The notes under the pieces were generated by a model. The model did no database searches. It worked only from the letters and a program-made list of their open reading frames with translations, and was not told the origin of the DNA. Positions 1 through 8,735 of a stretch of 22,829 nucleotides of DNA are shown piece after piece. Positions within the stretch are counted from its first letter, which is position 1. The number at the start of each line of letters is the position of its first letter. Source of the stretch: Plakobranchus ocellatus (Eukaryota > Mollusca > Gastropoda > Plakobranchidae). Location of the stretch: positions 311,461-334,289 of the forward strand of contig BLXT01008026.1 of assembly GCA_019648995.1 (NCBI GenBank), given 5' to 3'. Both the position numbers and the translations under genes were made by a program.

Positions 1-13
1 GTCCCTACCAAAC

Positions 14-164
14 CGATAATACCGACGAAAGGAAGAGAGTGAGTTTTAGTTGATCAGGTCCAATTTAGAAATGAAATGCGATAGTGTAAAAATGAAAGAC
101 AAGTATTTTATTTCTGAATCGGACCTTATCAACTAAAAACCCTTCATTTCGTCAGTATTATCGA
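14..164. repeat. Foldback (hairpin) element, imperfect inverted repeat
   Basis: The left arm, about 14-76, and the right arm, about 106-164, are imperfect reverse complements around a loop of about 29 bases. Matching pieces include cgataatac (left) with gtattatcg (right), cgaaagg with ccttcatttcg, gttttagttgat with atcaactaaaaac, and ttagaaatgaaa with ttttatttctga. A long hairpin with a short unrelated loop is typical of foldback or MITE-like DNA elements, or of a head-to-head duplication. No target-site duplication can be tested because the left flank is cut by the window edge. The arms differ at several points, so the element is not recent. Confidence 0.6.
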
Positions 165-435
165 TAGGCCTAAACAAGACTGTCAGTATCTCCTACGGAC
201 CATAGATGAAAACAATTATCAATAATAGTGGCATATTATAGGCCTACGCAAATGAAATGTGTGCTTTGAAAAATAGCTTTTTGTTGTTCAGTTTGGGTTG
301 GCTTTGAAAGAGGAGAGAAAAATCATGATTGAAAATTTATTTTTTTTGTAAGCGTAAAACCTTGATTCTAAAAAAAAAAAAAACGGTTGAAAATTTTCAC
401 CAGGAGTGGACGAATCGGTTTTATGATAAAGGTGC

Positions 436-726
436 ATGATAATTCAGAGAAACAGAGAAAATGTTCTTTCGGACCATAAACCGATAACAAGGCTTGAATC
501 TAATATGAGAGATGCCACAAATTGTGCCACAGTGTCAAAGAAAATAAGTGATGCGATTGAAAATTTTGACACTAAATATCCTCATCATTCGCATGTTAAA
601 GAATTTAGATACGGCCCTGCGCATTCCTTTTGCTGGGAATATTTTGTAGGGCTTGCTCGACACGGCAATAATATGGCCATATTATTTGATTCGATCTGTT
701 TCAGATCGATTGTTAATGAGAAATAA
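436..726 (+). CDS. Possible small protein or terminal exon, unrecognised, 96 residues
   Basis: I do not recognise this protein. The frame opens at a true ATG and runs 96 codons to TAA. Unlike most open frames here it has no low-complexity run and a protein-like composition, with Cys, His, Trp and Tyr scattered through the second half, for example near KYPHHSHVKEFRYG and HSFCWEYFVGLA. I see no signal peptide or membrane span. An in-frame stop (427-429) lies just before the ATG. Acceptor-like tags at about 430 and in attcag just after the ATG would also allow it to be a 3' exon. An AATAAA lies at 862-867. It could equally be a chance frame. A-rich DNA follows, so an old retrocopy is another option. 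Confidence 0.3.
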   Translation: MIIQRNRENVLSDHKPITRLESNMRDATNCATVSKKISDAIENFDTKYPHHSHVKEFRYGPAHSFCWEYFVGLARHGNNMAILFDSICFRSIVNEK

Positions 727-861
727 GACGAAATCTATGAAAGGCTCTTTATGTATGCAGAAGGGAGTTGTGTATAATTCAAATAATGTAGTTTGTTCCT
801 CTGGTGTTCATTATATGAGCGGATGTATTAAAATGGATTCAAATATGGTATAACAAAAAAA

Positions 862-867
862 AATAAA
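862..867 (+). terminator. Possible polyadenylation signal AATAAA
   Basis: AATAAA occurs in an A-rich run about 136 bases after the stop of the 436-726 frame, at a spacing that would suit its 3' end. The surrounding DNA is so A-rich that the hexamer could be chance. There is no clear downstream GT-rich element. Confidence 0.2.
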
Positions 868-1683
868 ATAAAATAAGACAAAATCACTAAAATATGTACA
901 TTGTATATTGTATATAAACAGCACATTTAGAGACAAAATCTGTAGGAAATGTGTTAACACCAATCAAACTGATGGTGTACTTACTACTGATACAAAACAT
1001 GTTACAGGCCCTTTAAATGGAGGTGAACATTTTTTTTAATTTGGTGTTATAATGTATAACTCAAATGGTCCATCAACTCAGGCTTAGCACAGAAATCCTA
1101 TGAGTTTAGAAAATTCTACCTAGTTTGACTACAGAATAGGCTTATATATCGCTGTTCTATACAAAATGCCACAAAGGATGAAAGTTGTCAGGACGGCCCA
1201 ATTCACAAGGCAAATTAAAACCTGCCTGTTTACATTTGGTTGAGACGATTATCCTAATGCTTAAATCATGAGCTTGACCAAAAAAAAACCAACAAAACTA
1301 TTAATCAGCCGCTCCATCTTAGTTGAGATGTTTGAGAAGTACAAATACACAAAGCCGTTGGCTAGAAAAAAAATCTTTATGGATGTAATAACATGAACAG
1401 AAAATCACCAAAAAAAAAAAAAAAAAAGCACTGCACAAAATTGAAAGGTCCCAACTTCGTGGTTTGAGAATTAAAAGAAAATGACGTTATATGCCATCGA
1501 TAAGGTTTGTTTGTAAAAGTGAATAGTAGACTTTATAATAGCCCCATTGTAAAATATTTTTGTCTCTATGATTGTTAAAAGACATAATGTTAGAACATGA
1601 ACATCTTACTTTGTTGGTTGGCATTGAACCGAAGATGGTGAGAGTGAAGCCTTGCTCAGAACAGAGTAAAATGACTAAAATGA
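868..1683. other. Gene-free AT-rich stretch
   Basis: No supportable gene. It holds short poly-A runs (for example about 1410-1428) and a few short frames on the minus strand (one begins near 1783) with hydrophobic, AT-driven composition that I treat as chance. Confidence 0.5.
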
Positions 1684-2100
1684 AGCAAATCGAAAGCAAT
1701 ATGAATCTATGATTGAAAATACACGTTCTGTGAGAAAAAACCTGATACAAACAAAAGTACAACAAACGTGGGTGAAAATTCATATCTAAAAATGTCTCTC
1801 ATTAAAAGCAAAATTATACTTGAAAATATTTTCGTGAGCGTACATCCTTGATAACTAAAGGATTGTAAATTGTTTGAAACGTGGGACAAATGGAAATCAA
1901 AATTGTTGGAAAATATGTTGTAAAACCTAGTTGAAAAATGTAGGGTGTACACATGAAAGCTGGAATAACAGAGCAAAATTAAGCTTGAAAATGCGATTTG
2001 AAGCAGAAAAATTTTGATTTAAAAAGTTTAGAATGTGCATCTGAAGGGGGAGCAAATCAAAACAAATAATAGTTGGAAAAAAGTTTGTGAGATCAGTGTT
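1684..2100. repeat. Degenerate tandem-like AT-rich repeats, period about 80
   Basis: Starts resembling agcaaaattaa or agcaaatcaaa recur at 1684, 1807, about 1891 (tggaaatcaaaatt), 1972 and 2051. From 1807 onward the spacing is 79-84 bases; the first interval is 123. The copies at 1807 and 1972 continue in register into cttgaaaat. A similar piece occurs at about 324-372 (attgaaaattt, then gtaagcgtaaaaccttga, against gtgagcgtacatccttga at 1832). Related tttgaagtg/ccc motifs lie at about 2322 and 2613. The match is loose, so this is either an old satellite-like array or AT-rich coincidence. Confidence 0.35.
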
Positions 2101-3083
2101 ACTCGAAGCCTATTAAGGTTGCGAGCGAAGACCCACCAGTCATCGCAACTTTGAGGTGATTTTAAGTCATCAAAATTAGCATTTCATTAAGCATTTTTTT
2201 TAAATTCGAAGTTCCCAACTGATCATGCATGGTCGGTACTAATGGGATAATTTTACTCCAACTTATCCACATGACTGGTGTGGGTTGAAATCTTTTCTAA
2301 ATGAAAAAAAAATCGTGGATTTGAAGTGTCCCGGACTGTAACAATGTCAGCCTTTAATTTTATATGATAACCGTTCATGTCAACTCTATTAGTTTTGAGA
2401 TGAGAGAAAATGGTTTATGCTTAGCTCATAACTGAAGGTATCGAATGCTAAAACCAGAACACAGACCAAAATCAAAATGAACCTTTTAATTCCACTTCGA
2501 ACAGTTTTTAATTGGGTCACGGATGAAAAGAGAAACGGAATGTGAAAATTAGCACTAAAGTGCAAAAACTTGAGAGAGAACAAAAATGCAAAATAATATC
2601 GCCCAACTGTAAGGTGTTTGAAGTGGCCCCAATGTGTAAACGACTGTTATACAAGCTCAGAGGAGCAGTTGGTCTATTTATAATCAACGAATTGTTCAAA
2701 GTGTTATGTCTGTGATTGAATGTTTGTTCTTATAAATCAGAAATGAGCCACAAGTATTTCACCAGGTAATATAACTGCTCAATGAAATTATGAAAATGTG
2801 ATAGCGGAGCGGAGGATAACGAACTTGGAGTACTTAGTAGGGGTAATCTGCAAAAGGTAAATGTTTTGGGAAAGTCAAAAGTATCATATTTCTCCCTAAA
2901 GGGATTTTTTCCTTCATTTCCTGTGAAACTTCGGAAGGTTTTACGAACTCTTTGCGCCCTATGAGAATATTTGGATAATGATATGATTCTTCTCTTTTCT
3001 TTCAAAAAGCTAGGCTGGCATGAACATTCTAATAATGGAGCTTGCATTGAATAAGGTGAAAGATCACACACTAGCGGAGAAGT

Positions 3084-3262
3084 GGAGATCTGCTTGGAAT
3101 GTTTTGCACCCGTGGCCGTCCAGATGTAATGTTTGGTAAAGGAAAGTGTCAAGCAGTAAGTTCCTATTTGGATTTATGTTATTAATGTTGCCCTTGTATC
3201 ACAATATAAAACAGGTTGTGCTGAAGTGTGGCAACATTTTAGAACTAATTTCTCCTTTTATG
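3084..3262. other. Most conserved block of the duplication (copy A side)
   Basis: Against 5709-5873 this block is about 85% identical by eye, clearly more than the exon-like parts downstream. It contains ggccgtccagatgtaatgtt and aggttgtgctgaagtgtgg unchanged. It lies just upstream of the first exon-like segment, so it could be a promoter, a 5' exon or a structured RNA. A minus-strand frame here shares KHYIWTA and SKQIST with the same frame of copy B, but the differences are not concentrated at third codon positions and copy B stops soon after. Confidence 0.5.
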
Positions 3263-3350
3263 AGAATGCTTAGTAAATAAACTGTCGTCTTTTTGTCCTT
3301 AAATGGTTCGCTCCAATCAAAGCTTACTTGAGTTTTCACAGAATTAACAG

Positions 3351-4661
3351 AAAGGTGACAAAATGATACTGGAGAGCTCGTTCTTGGATCATCGCTGTCC
3401 GTTCTTATCAATAAAAGAGCTTGTATTATGCGAAAGACCAAAACATCTTCTGTAAGTGATTACTTATCGATTTGGCATGTTTGTATGTAATTATGTGGAG
3501 ATGATATTGACTGTGTTTACATATTGGCTTAGAGTCTGCAAAGAACTTCCACCACTGTATTCGAACCCTGGCATCAAAGTTGGCCAGGAGAGACCAAAAA
3601 CCCCGAGATCATAAAGAAGTGAAAAGAGAAAATAATGACATCGATTCTGTGCTTATTTAAAAGTGAAAGAACGGATAAACTGCAGTACCAGAGGAATTAT
3701 CAGTATATATGTTAAAAAAAACATTGTCGTCTTTAGCACAGACGTTTTAACCAGACGCAATTTTATTGTCTATCAGTCAATAAGCTTTGTATTTCATCCT
3801 ATTCTCATAAGTGACAGTTAAAGTAGATTTAAGATTATAACTTCTAGATTTTAGATTTTTTCTGTTGATTTCTTTTTCAAGCTTTGATCAAAGAGTAGTA
3901 GTACGGCCGGAGAGCAGCTAGAATAGAGACCAATAACAAACTCATAGATCAGGTAAGTATAGGCATTGAAATTATTATTTTTGAAGTAAAAAAAAAGAGA
4001 GCAAAGCTCTTAGATGTACGCTGAAAATGTGACTTATGTTTCGTACTGTTTAGTTTTTAGTAATATTGTTTAAATTGGTTCTAATGACTATTTAAATGTA
4101 GAAGATTTTTATATTTCATTTTTAGGACACTGAGTGAGAGGAAGAGTGACAGAGCAGGAACGATGCGATGGATCTGAACGGCAACAATGGAGACAGAAAC
4201 TGCAGTATTCAAACAGTAGATCAGGCAATTAGTGAATGCCTTTATTTAAATCGGTTAAATACTTAAAAGATTATCTTAAACGCTATATAATTAAGGAAAA
4301 TGCTCATGACATCCATTATATCGTAAGATACACGCATTTATATTATATAATCATACGATACATGTTCGATATATATTGAAGAGATGAATCAGATGAATAA
4401 AAGCTGAAGATCAAATTTTATTGAAGAGACCGATCATAGAAACTAATAATTTTTTTGTAAGCCCAGAATCCATTTTCTTTTTTTCCTTTCACTATTTCAC
4501 AGACTTGATGAAAAATTCTTTAAGTATTCAAACTGTACTCTTGCTATTTTTCTTTTCTAGATTAAATTGATTAGACCAGTTACGTTGCACTTCATTTGAT
4601 TGCTGGTGTGTCTATGATGAACTACAATATAATACAACTTATGCATACAAGCTTATGTAAA
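3351..4661 (+). pseudogene. Decayed or non-coding sister of the four-exon unit, copy A
   Basis: The exon-like segments, set by splice sites matching those of copy B, are 3351-3451, 3882-3952, 4126-4224 and 4561 to about 4661. The donors are GTAAGT at 3452, GTAAGT at 3953 and GC at 4225; the acceptors are cag, ttttcaag, tttttag and ttttctag. The first segment is open and keeps the same phase as copy B, with shared residues such as DK, LE, S, L and LSIK. In that phase the second segment meets TAG early, so no continuous frame exists. A separate short frame, ATG at 4168 joined to 4561-4599 (31 codons), keeps I-x-x-IRP-x-TL like copy B. It is either a dead paralogue or a non-coding transcript. 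I recognise no protein family. Confidence 0.35.
3493..3620 (+). repeat. Old tRNA-derived SINE relic in intron 1 of copy A
   Basis: The order tctgcaaagaac, a B-box-like attcgaaccctggc at about 3559-3572, then ccccgagatcat near 3600-3612 follows the same order as the SINEs at 8736 and 15920 (tctgcaggga, ttcaagccctggc, cctgagatcat). It lies about 40 bases after the donor at 3452. The matching position in copy B holds the same relic. Confidence 0.5.
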
Positions 4662-5426
4662 CCATCTCAAGGTTCCCTGAAAACCTGTGGGACGCCATAC
4701 TGTTTGCCATGGCCAGGAGAACGTTCAAGGCGCATTGGTTGTGCTTACACAGACATTGACGTACATCACCTGTATTGCTTAGAGCCAAAGGTATTTAACA
4801 AAAATATTAAATTGGTTTGAAATATGTGCCTTACAGTTTGGATGGATAAAAATGAAACTATAGCGAGATTTACTCCAGAAAACCAATATGTCAAATAAAT
4901 TATGGTCTGAAAATCGGTTCATTTCTGTTGCACACATAAAATTGTATCAAGCACTTAATGAAAAAAAAGACATCTGTTTCATAAAGAGTATAATGCAAAC
5001 AGTTATTCATTGAAGTCTGCACATTTTTTAGAATAAAAGAACACGAAATAGTGTGAAAGCTACGTTCAAATCGTGACTATCGCAAAACTGCACCATATTG
5101 CACCATGACCAATTGCGAATTCAATGTTTTCCAAAAACAAAATCCAAGTGACCTCATGTTCTGAATTTAGATTGTTTTATATAAAACCATATGGATTTTA
5201 ATCTTATTTTATGAGTGTCCCTTCGGATGTTGCCCACAAATGCCGACTAGAATTAAAAAAAAAACAAAAAGCAAACCTAGCTTTCTTAAATGAATCAAAC
5301 ATATTTCACATGGTTACAATGCCTGGCTAATAGTATGACTTTTTAATATCTTCATAAAAACGACAGACAAGATAATTGCCCCCAAAGAGAAATGATGGAA
5401 AGATGACAAAACTGGTCGAAGTGCAT
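4662..5426. other. Spacer between the duplicated copies
   Basis: I found no counterpart of this stretch in the other copy. An open frame from about 4596 to 4820 runs into its start, with a Cys-containing segment around CGTPYCLPWPGE and an ccaaag|gtattt donor-like site near 4789. That could extend the last exon of copy A, but nothing else supports it. The rest is AT-rich with no visible gene. Confidence 0.4.
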
Positions 5427-5708
5427 ATCGAACTTGGAGCGTTTGCCACCAGTGATTATGAAAAGATGATGTATTGGGAAGGAGGAAAGTATATTGCACG
5501 TATCTCCTTAAACCGATTCATTTTATTGCCTGTGAAAAAACATTGTAAAATATGGTAGTGGTAAGATTTTAGAAAGTTTGCACCACAATTAGAATGTCTT
5601 ATATAGCATGATTCCTCTCTCTCTTTTCAAAAGAGCTAGGCTGACTAAAATACCTTATAACGGAGTTTCTACAGAGAAAATGTTAAAAGGTCACACATTG
5701 TCGAAAAA

Positions 5709-5873
5709 GTAGAGATCTGCTTTGAATATTTTGCTCTCATGGCCGTCCAGATGTAATGTTTTGGGGAGGCAAGTGTCAAGCACTAAGTTCCACTTAAATG
5801 AATGTTACCTTTGTATGACAATTTAAAATAGGTTGTGCTGAAGTGTGGTAGCATTTTCAAACTAATTTCTTTG
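5709..5873. other. Most conserved block of the duplication (copy B side)
   Basis: This is the partner of 3084-3262, with about 85% identity by eye and one short gap. It lies just upstream of the first exon-like segment at 5967, and the same interpretations apply. Confidence 0.5.
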
Positions 5874-5966
5874 GGAAAAGAAGGATTAGTTAATAAACCC
5901 ATGATTTTTTGTCCTTAATTAGCTCGCATCAAACAAAGCGAACTTTAGTTTTCACGCAGATAGCAG

Positions 5967-7197
5967 TATCGAAAATTTGACAAAACAGTGCTGGAGGACT
6001 CGTACTTGGAATATTTCCATCCTCCCTTGTCCATCAAAAGAAGCCGTCTTGGGAAAGACCAAAGCAACTATCAGTAAGTTACTTGTATTCACTTTACATG
6101 GAGATGGTGCTGACTCAGCATATTAGCTTTTGAATCTGCAAGGAACTTCCATCACTATATGTAAGTTTGGTCAAAAGAGGCCAACAAGCCTGAGATCACT
6201 TACATTCAATCGGCGGGAAAAGATGGTAAACTGCAGTTATAGACGAATTGTCATTGCATTGGTTTAGAAAATAATTTGGTATAGACATTTTCACCTGGTT
6301 TTATTTATTCTCCTTTCATCATCAACCTTTCTATTAAAACCTATGCTAAAAAAGCGACGATGTTATCAAATATAAGGTTAAAACTTAAATTTTAAGTTTT
6401 TTTGTTCTTGATTGTTTCAAGGCAATTGGTAACAGACCGATGGAACGGCCGAAGAGCTGTCAAGATGGAGAAAGCATTGAGAAACGTGTGGATGAGGTAA
6501 GTGTAGGCCTTAAGATTATCATATTTTAAAGTAAATGCTAAACCAAAGCTCTGAAATGTGCGCTGGGGATGATTACTACAAAAAATAATGCTTAGTACTG
6601 AATAATATTATAAATAGTAATATTTTGCAATTGGTTCTAATGACTGTTTAAAATATAGAACATTTCTATGTTTCGTTTTAAGGACAGGGGGTGAGAGAAA
6701 GAGTAACAGAGCAGGAGCGATAGAATGTATCCGGACAGCAACAATGGAGACAGGAGTATCAGCTAAGCAAACAGTAGATCAGGCAAGTGAATTGCTTAGT
6801 TGGTAAGATACTTAAAAAGGTTACTTGAAATGAGATATGTAAAAGAAAAAAAATGCTCTTGATATCCACAATATCGGTAGGCACATACACATTTATATTA
6901 CATTATCGAACACGTGTGTGTGTGTGCGTATGCGTGCGCGTGTGTGTGTATATAAATGTTCAACCGTTGTCATTTTCAAAATCGAGGACATTAATTACAT
7001 AAAGGAACGCAGATGGTGAGATTATTGAATAGAAACGGATAAAAGTAGAATCTTTTTTTTAAATTCAGCATGCAACTATTTTCTTTTCTCCCTTTCACCG
7101 TTTCATAGGCTTAATTTGTTTTGAATGTGCCATTTTTGTTTTCCAGATTGTATCCATCAGACCAGCTACTTTACCCTTCTTTGGTAGACTTAAGTGA
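5967..7197 (+). CDS. Candidate four-exon small gene, copy B, about 110 codons
   Basis: I do not recognise a family. The proposed segments are 5967-6073, 6422-6496, 6683-6782 and 7147-7197. Donors are GTAAGT at 6074, GTAAGT at 6497 and a GC donor in CAG|GCAAGT at 6783; acceptors are gcag, tttcaag, ttttaag and ttttccag. Joined this way, one frame stays open through every junction: 35 codons including LEDSYLEYFHPPLSIKR, 25 around WNGRRAVKMEKAL, 34 ending METGVSAKQTVDQ, and 16 ending at TGA. No ATG lies in the first segment; the first in-frame Met is in the second (MEKALRN), giving about 60 residues, unless an upstream exon supplies the start. The product is basic and soluble-looking, with no membrane span. 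All sites have counterparts in copy A, though copy A is interrupted. Substitutions between the copies show no clear third-position bias, so a non-coding transcript remains likely. Confidence 0.35.
6098..6208 (+). repeat. Old SINE relic in intron 1 of copy B
   Basis: It aligns with 3493-3620: gaatctgcaaggaacttcc against gagtctgcaaagaacttcc, then gcctgagatcact against ccccgagatcat. The B-box part is partly lost here. Its presence in both copies shows the insertion came before the duplication. Confidence 0.45.
6910..6954. repeat. Alternating purine-pyrimidine microsatellite (TG/CG), Z-DNA prone
   Basis: Forty-five consecutive bases alternate purine and pyrimidine, mostly TG with a CG-rich centre (gcgtgcgcg) and TA at the right. 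Copy A has only short AT-rich DNA at the matching place (around 4320-4380), so the array probably expanded after the duplication. It lies in the putative third intron. Confidence 0.8.
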
Positions 7198-7306
7198 TGT
7201 CTATGATGATCTGCAGCGTAATATAACCTTATACATACCTAAACAAGCACATTCTTTATACTTGCACCATTTCTTTTCTGAGGCGGGTTGGATTTGGCAA
7301 TTAGGT

Positions 7307-7412
7307 GGCCTGACGCTGGCCTGACGCTGGCTTGATATGGACCTTACGCTGACCTGACGCTGACCTGACGCTGACCTGACGCTGGCCTGACGATGGCCTG
7401 ACGTTGGCCTGA
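7307..7412 (+). repeat. 11-bp minisatellite, unit ggcctgacgct, about 9.5 copies
   Basis: The unit repeats from 7307 to 7412, with variants gacctgacgct, ggcctgacgat and ggcctgacgtt and one disturbed pair near 7329-7350. The unit resembles the SINE segment ctggcctgac/ctggcctaacg found at 8791 and 16004. The sequence just after the array (ggcctgaaatca, then gggctatat at about 7427-7435) resembles the SINE 3' end. It therefore seems to be an internal expansion within a SINE tail. Confidence 0.85.
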
Positions 7413-7825
7413 AATCAAGTAGAGGGCGGGCTATATGATACGATTAAGCGACAGCCTTTGTCTAATCATTTTTGCTGGCATTTTATAGGTGTAATACAAC
7501 CCGAAGAAACGATTGCGAAAAATTCTCACTACAACTTGCAATATCTTTTTTACTGATGTTTATTTTCAGCCCGAATTTACTGGAGGAGAGTTGCAGACCC
7601 CAAGAGAATAGACGATCAACCCGACTGACCAACATGATGATTTCCAACTCGAAAACTTCTACTTACAGTAATCAACTTACAACTAATGTTGTCATGGGAT
7701 CAAGTGGTAGGCTTGATAATCTTTGTTTTGCCAAGATAAAATTTGTGCACAAAAATAGTTTCTACTCGGGATACAGTTATATTGAAGGCTTCGACATTTT
7801 AGTCCGGTCGAGTTTCTTTACTGAA

Positions 7826-7960
7826 GAGGGCTTGATGGAGCATAAAGAAGCGCTTTGAGAACTGGAGGTACGACGTTCGATCCTTTAAGGGTAATATGCT
7901 CATGAGGGTAAGGTTTCATATATAACCAGAAGTGCTTGGCCTGAAGGAGGACGTATATAT
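7826..7960 (+). repeat. tRNA-derived SINE, second copy type
   Basis: A tRNA-like head runs from gggcttgatggagcataaag (A-box region, from about 7828) through actggaggtacgac to gttcgatcc at 7875-7883, an intact B-box match. A weaker tail follows, with cttggcctgaaggagg at about 7935-7950 and then tatatat, recalling the tail of the other SINEs. No convincing target-site duplication was found. The open frame that crosses this region ends inside the SINE head. Confidence 0.5.
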
Positions 7961-8089
7961 TGACGAAAGCATGAAGGCAAAAGGAAAATGAATTGGCATA
8001 AGCTTGCCAAACAATCGCCCTGTCTAATGCTTGATTGGCCGTATTGGCCGAGTATTAATCTTAATCGACAAGGCCATCTTTTTGGCATT

Positions 8090-8690
8090 CTAATCCACTA
8101 CTAGCACTAGGCCTTAAGAAGGCCAATGGGAACCTTAGCGAGCATCGTTTGTTTTAGGATTAAAGTTATTCTCATCACACTGGAAATTATTTTCTGTGTA
8201 ATATTCTTTTCAATAATTTAATTCTCCAGGACAAACAGAGGAGACTACATAGCTTAATATTCCACGCTTAACATTGTCATTTTGGTTTATTTTGATAAAT
8301 ATCTGTGGTATTTGTTGCCTACAACGATAACATGTTTATGGAAGGCAGTTGAAGCGAAAGCACAGCAAAGCGTATCTCCATACAGAGAAAACACCAGTCG
8401 CGCTTGGCGACCTTGTCTGTGTCAGAAAACTGCTAATTTAAGATCTACAGCAATTCACACTCAATCCTCTTGTGAGTGATATTAGGATTTTTTTAAAATC
8501 TTGGCCTTAAGCCCAGTGAGGGTTTCTGTTTTGAGTGGCATCTCGTTAGGTCCATTCTTAAACATCACCCAACATGAGTACCAGTTTCCTCAGTGGTAAA
8601 AGCCGTTTCCAGTAGCAATACTTCTAACATAAACTGTAGTGTTAGTGCAAAATATTCTCAGAAAAAGCTGCGATACAGTCATATGTGCGA
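8090..8690. other. Gene-free stretch
   Basis: No supportable gene. A small palindrome, ggccttaagaaggcc, lies at about 8112-8126. The short frame near 8282-8479 opens with TTG and has no other support. Confidence 0.4.
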
Positions 8691-8735
8691 TATGCCCTCG
8701 AGACGCTTAAATTAAGATCGAGGCTTGCACTAATA

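Larger units (their letters stand above)
2816..4660 (+). repeat. Direct segmental duplication, copy A
   Basis: This segment aligns with about 5427-7245 in the same orientation, at an offset that drifts between about 2540 and 2630. Shared landmarks include cgaacttggag, agctaggctg, agagatctgct, ggccgtccagatgtaatgtt, ggttgtgctgaagtgtgg, gaaagacc before a GTAAGT, ttggttctaatgact, ggcaacaatggagacag/agcaacaatggagacag, and gtctatgatga. By eye the identity is about 85% in the best block (3084-3262) and about 65-75% elsewhere, with many small indels. The edges are estimates. Confidence 0.8.
5427..7245 (+). repeat. Direct segmental duplication, copy B
   Basis: This is the partner of 2816-4660, in the same orientation. 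Homology starts near cgaacttggag (about 5430) and fades after gtctatgatgatctgcag (about 7200-7245), just before the minisatellite. Compared with copy A it lacks part of the upstream block around 5800. It has gained an alternating purine-pyrimidine array at 6910-6954. Confidence 0.8.

Noticed and set aside
2129-2288. Possible MITE: acccaccagtcat and its near-complement atgactggtgtgggt about 130 bases apart
   Set aside because: Inverted ends match only 12-13 bases with a 2-base gap and no convincing target-site duplication. The left piece may instead be a SINE tail remnant.
2730-3152. 140-codon minus-strand frame over copy A
   Set aside because: Part of it (KHYIWTA, SKQIST) is matched in copy B, but copy B stops soon after and the differences are not at third positions. 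The nucleotide conservation explains the match.
7472-7858. 128-codon frame with an acceptor-like ttttcag at 7569 and a donor-like gtaggc at 7707
   Set aside because: Opens with TTG, ends inside a SINE head, and has no counterpart in copy A. A short exon at 7570-7706 cannot be excluded but has no further support.
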